This document shows positions 33,890 through 35,268 of a DNA stretch of 35,268 nucleotides, in pieces; the first letter of the stretch is position 1, and every line of letters begins with the position of its first letter. Made by a program: the position numbers and the translations under genes. Under the pieces are notes generated by a model, which was not told the DNA's origin, did not search any database, and saw nothing but the letters and a program-made list of their open reading frames with translations. The DNA comes from Chthoniobacter flavus (GTDB lineage Bacteria > Verrucomicrobiota > Verrucomicrobiia > Chthoniobacterales > CAKUMP01), in assembly GCA_020718605.1 (NCBI GenBank), contig DYRR01000004.1:1-35268 (forward strand), written 5' to 3'.

Positions 33890-34314
33890 GCGTCGATGCC
33901 TCCGTGCAGAATGTGAATCTCCCCAAGATCGGAGGACCCGGCCCGCAGTCGCCGGGCGACGCTGCGGCTGGCATCGCACCCGCCCCCGCCGCAATAGACC
34001 ACCACACGCATCCCGGGCTGCCATGCGTCCAGAAAACCGTCGAGAAGATCCTCCCACTGTTCCTCATTCAACAACACCGCACCGGGAATGTGGCTCCGGT
34101 CGAACTCCGCCCGGGACCGGGCATCCACCCACAGCACGGGACCGGACCATGCGGCAATCTGTGACGCCGTCACCTCATCCGCCCGGGGTGCGGGCCGCGT
34201 CCAATCGGGCCGCGACGGATGCACCCAGGTGCTCACCACGGCCGGCAACAGTGCCAGAACGCACAACCGGACCGCCTGTTCCCACGGATGCCATGCCGGG
34301 CGGGGCTCTTTCAT
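33868..34314 (-). CDS. Membrane-anchored rhodanese-like protein
   Basis: 148 residues: a hydrophobic N-terminal segment (about 15-30, VRLCVLALLPAVVSTWV) that can act as anchor or signal, then a rhodanese domain (about 45-148) with VLWVDARSRAEFDRSHIPGA and the active-site loop VVYCGGGGCDASRSVARRL containing the persulfide cysteine. The loop is one to two residues longer than CxxGxR-type sulfurtransferase loops. Rhodaneses carry sulfane sulfur or handle thiols. ATGA overlap with the DUF1573 gene upstream. Confidence 0.88.
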   Translation of the reverse strand: MKEPRPAWHPWEQAVRLCVLALLPAVVSTWVHPSRPDWTRPAPRADEVTASQIAAWSGPVLWVDARSRAEFDRSHIPGAVLLNEEQWEDLLDGFLDAWQPGMRVVVYCGGGGCDASRSVARRLRAGSSDLGEIHILHGGIDAWHALSH

Positions 34315-34958
34315 TTCACCCGGGCCCGCACTTTGAAGACCATGGGCGTGCCGGAAGAAGCATCGGAGAACAACGTGATCGTGGCCCGCCCTTTCTTCAA
34401 TGGAGCGGAGGGAGTTACCGTGACCTCGTATTCACGGCCCGGTTCGATCGGGGCAAGTTCGGCGCGGAACGCCGGATCGGAACTCTCCACACGCACGATG
34501 CGGAGGGGTTCCGCGCGGATGACCTTGAGGCGCGTTTTTTGTGCGGAGGCGGGCTCGTCCGACTTCCAGAGCAGGATGGAGCGGTCCAGATCCGCGACGT
34601 CTTCGATACTCACATAAAGCGGGACGAGATATTTGGCGGGTTCGTCCGTGCGGATCTCGATCGCCTTGCGCTGGAGACCGCGCCGGTCGCCGACGTTGAA
34701 CACCACGGAGAGCCGCGCGGTCCCGCCTGCCTGGAGAACATCCGGCTCCAGTCTGGACGAGGTGCAGCCGCAGGAGTTCAGCAAATGACGCACGGTCACG
34801 GGGGTGGTGCCCGCGTTCCGGACCTCGACAACGCCCTCCACGGTGTCATCCCCGGACTGGGCCGCGAGTTCGAGAACCGCAGGGCTCCACTCCAGGCCCG
34901 CGCGCAGGGGCGTGGCAATCCCAGCGGGCAGGAGGCAGAAAATCAGAATGCGGAACAT
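34311..34958 (-). CDS. DUF1573-domain secreted protein
   Basis: 215 residues from ATG 34958. Signal peptide RILIFCLLPAGIATPLRAG, then an immunoglobulin-like DUF1573 domain (about 30-125) with the family motif LNSCGCTSSRLEPDVLQAGG, and a second beta-rich region (about 130-215). DUF1573 proteins are predicted periplasmic; the CGC motif suggests a thiol role. It starts the operon DUF1573-rhodanese-MauE-like-alr-radical SAM. The track start at 35159 is upstream of the predicted promoter. Confidence 0.88.
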   Translation of the reverse strand: MFRILIFCLLPAGIATPLRAGLEWSPAVLELAAQSGDDTVEGVVEVRNAGTTPVTVRHLLNSCGCTSSRLEPDVLQAGGTARLSVVFNVGDRRGLQRKAIEIRTDEPAKYLVPLYVSIEDVADLDRSILLWKSDEPASAQKTRLKVIRAEPLRIVRVESSDPAFRAELAPIEPGREYEVTVTPSAPLKKGRATITLFSDASSGTPMVFKVRARVK

Positions 34959-34968
34959 GGCGGGGCAT

Positions 34969-34997
34969 TCTTTAACAGCACCGACAACGGCAGGCAA
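34969..34997 (-). promoter_or_regulatory. Predicted promoter of the DUF1573 operon
   Basis: On the minus strand TTGCCT (34997-34992), 17-bp spacer, TAAAGA (34974-34969). Predicted start near 34962, about 4 nt from the ATG. Confidence 0.4.
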
Positions 34998-35134
34998 TCT
35001 GTTACCGGCGATGATCTGATCGTAAATTCCGCTGTATTCGGGCCGTTCTTGCAGTGTCTTCTGAGAGGCACTTTCCGATGAGTGAGGTGGGGCAGCGCGG
35101 TGGAAGTTGCGGTTCAGCACGTTTTTTTGCAAAA

Positions 35135-35175
35135 GCTCCGTCAAGCCGGAGCAATCCAAAGCGGGCTTCGCCCGC
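35135..35175. repeat. Pair of short hairpins
   Basis: gctccg/cggagc with a 6-nt loop (35135-35152) and gcgggc/gcccgc with a 3-nt loop (35161-35175), 8 bp apart. The second is followed by gaaatttacc rather than a T-run, so I call a repeat rather than a terminator. Confidence 0.5.
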
Positions 35176-35268
35176 GAAATTTACCACTATGAAAATGATT
35201 TTTCTTCGATTCGGGATAGGGGTCAGTCCGAGCATTTGATCATTTTTGCTTTGAGTGCTCTTGTTTCC

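Larger units (their letters stand above)
34959..35268. other. Intergenic right end: promoter, two hairpins and a possible REP/RAYT-type flank
   Basis: No credible gene. After the promoter region there are two hairpins, gctccg-tcaagc-cggagc (35135-35152) and gcgggc-ttc-gcccgc (35161-35175). Near the edge ggggtcagtccgagcatttg (35218 on) resembles conserved flanks I associate with REP-associated tyrosine transposases, but no transposase is visible before the window ends. Confidence 0.45.

Noticed and set aside
35054-35239. 61-codon ORF at the right edge
   Set aside because: It runs through two hairpin repeats and has no recognisable feature.

Overview
This is a 35.3 kb, GC-rich chromosomal window from a Gram-negative bacterium. 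I infer Verrucomicrobiota (Opitutae/Verrucomicrobiae-like), without a database check. The reasons are the gene families (two tandem GspE/PilB ATPases, a DUF1573-rhodanese-MauE-type cluster, FmdB-type zinc ribbons, many secreted proteins of no known family), starts that mostly lack Shine-Dalgarno sites, and dispersed GC-rich palindromes of the type 'agcgcgggcatcctgcccgc'. There are no rRNA genes, no tRNA that I could recognise, and no CRISPR array. Most long ORFs in the track are antisense or out-of-frame shadows produced by the high GC content.

Layout. 1-92 is the C-terminal end of an AraC-type regulator. 156-1807 is a collapsed type I restriction-modification locus: pieces of hsdM, dinD, hsdS and hsdR joined by large deletions. 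1820-2425 is ruvA (minus). A plus-strand block follows: a secreted protein and a divergent alkaline phosphatase (2469-4421); a TerC-type membrane protein overlapping a Na+-translocating decarboxylase gamma/beta pair (4488-6752); ilvD (6847-8634); two tandem type II secretion/type IV pilus ATPases (8745-12142); and an ExbB-ExbD-TPR operon (12220-16022).

The minus strand from 20199 down to 16062 carries four closely packed genes: an FmdB-like zinc ribbon, a zinc-ribbon membrane protein, a secreted peptidase-like protein without a zinc motif, and a polytopic membrane protein. An ArnA-like NAD-dependent sugar epimerase and folD follow (minus), each preceded by a repeat-bearing intergenic region. 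A vapBC-like toxin-antitoxin pair (plus) has an 11-bp operator palindrome lying across its promoter and start codon. Then, all minus, come an RsmA-Nudix fusion, a DUF697 protein with a degenerate P-loop, and a defence-like set: an MmeI-like single-chain restriction-modification enzyme, a J-domain coiled-coil protein and a HIRAN protein. The right end is a minus-strand operon of DUF1573 protein, rhodanese, MauE/DoxX-like membrane protein, alanine racemase and a B12-binding radical SAM protein.

Most notable: (i) a perfect 24-bp-arm palindromic repeat inserted in frame inside the MmeI-like gene, adding 21 codons; (ii) an rRNA dimethyltransferase fused to a Nudix hydrolase; (iii) the MmeI-like/J-domain/HIRAN gene set, the best candidate for an undescribed defence or stress module; (iv) an alkaline phosphatase relative in which all three canonical zinc-ligand histidines appear replaced; and (v) repeated promoter-like hexamer pairs that place transcription starts within about 0-8 nt of the start codon.
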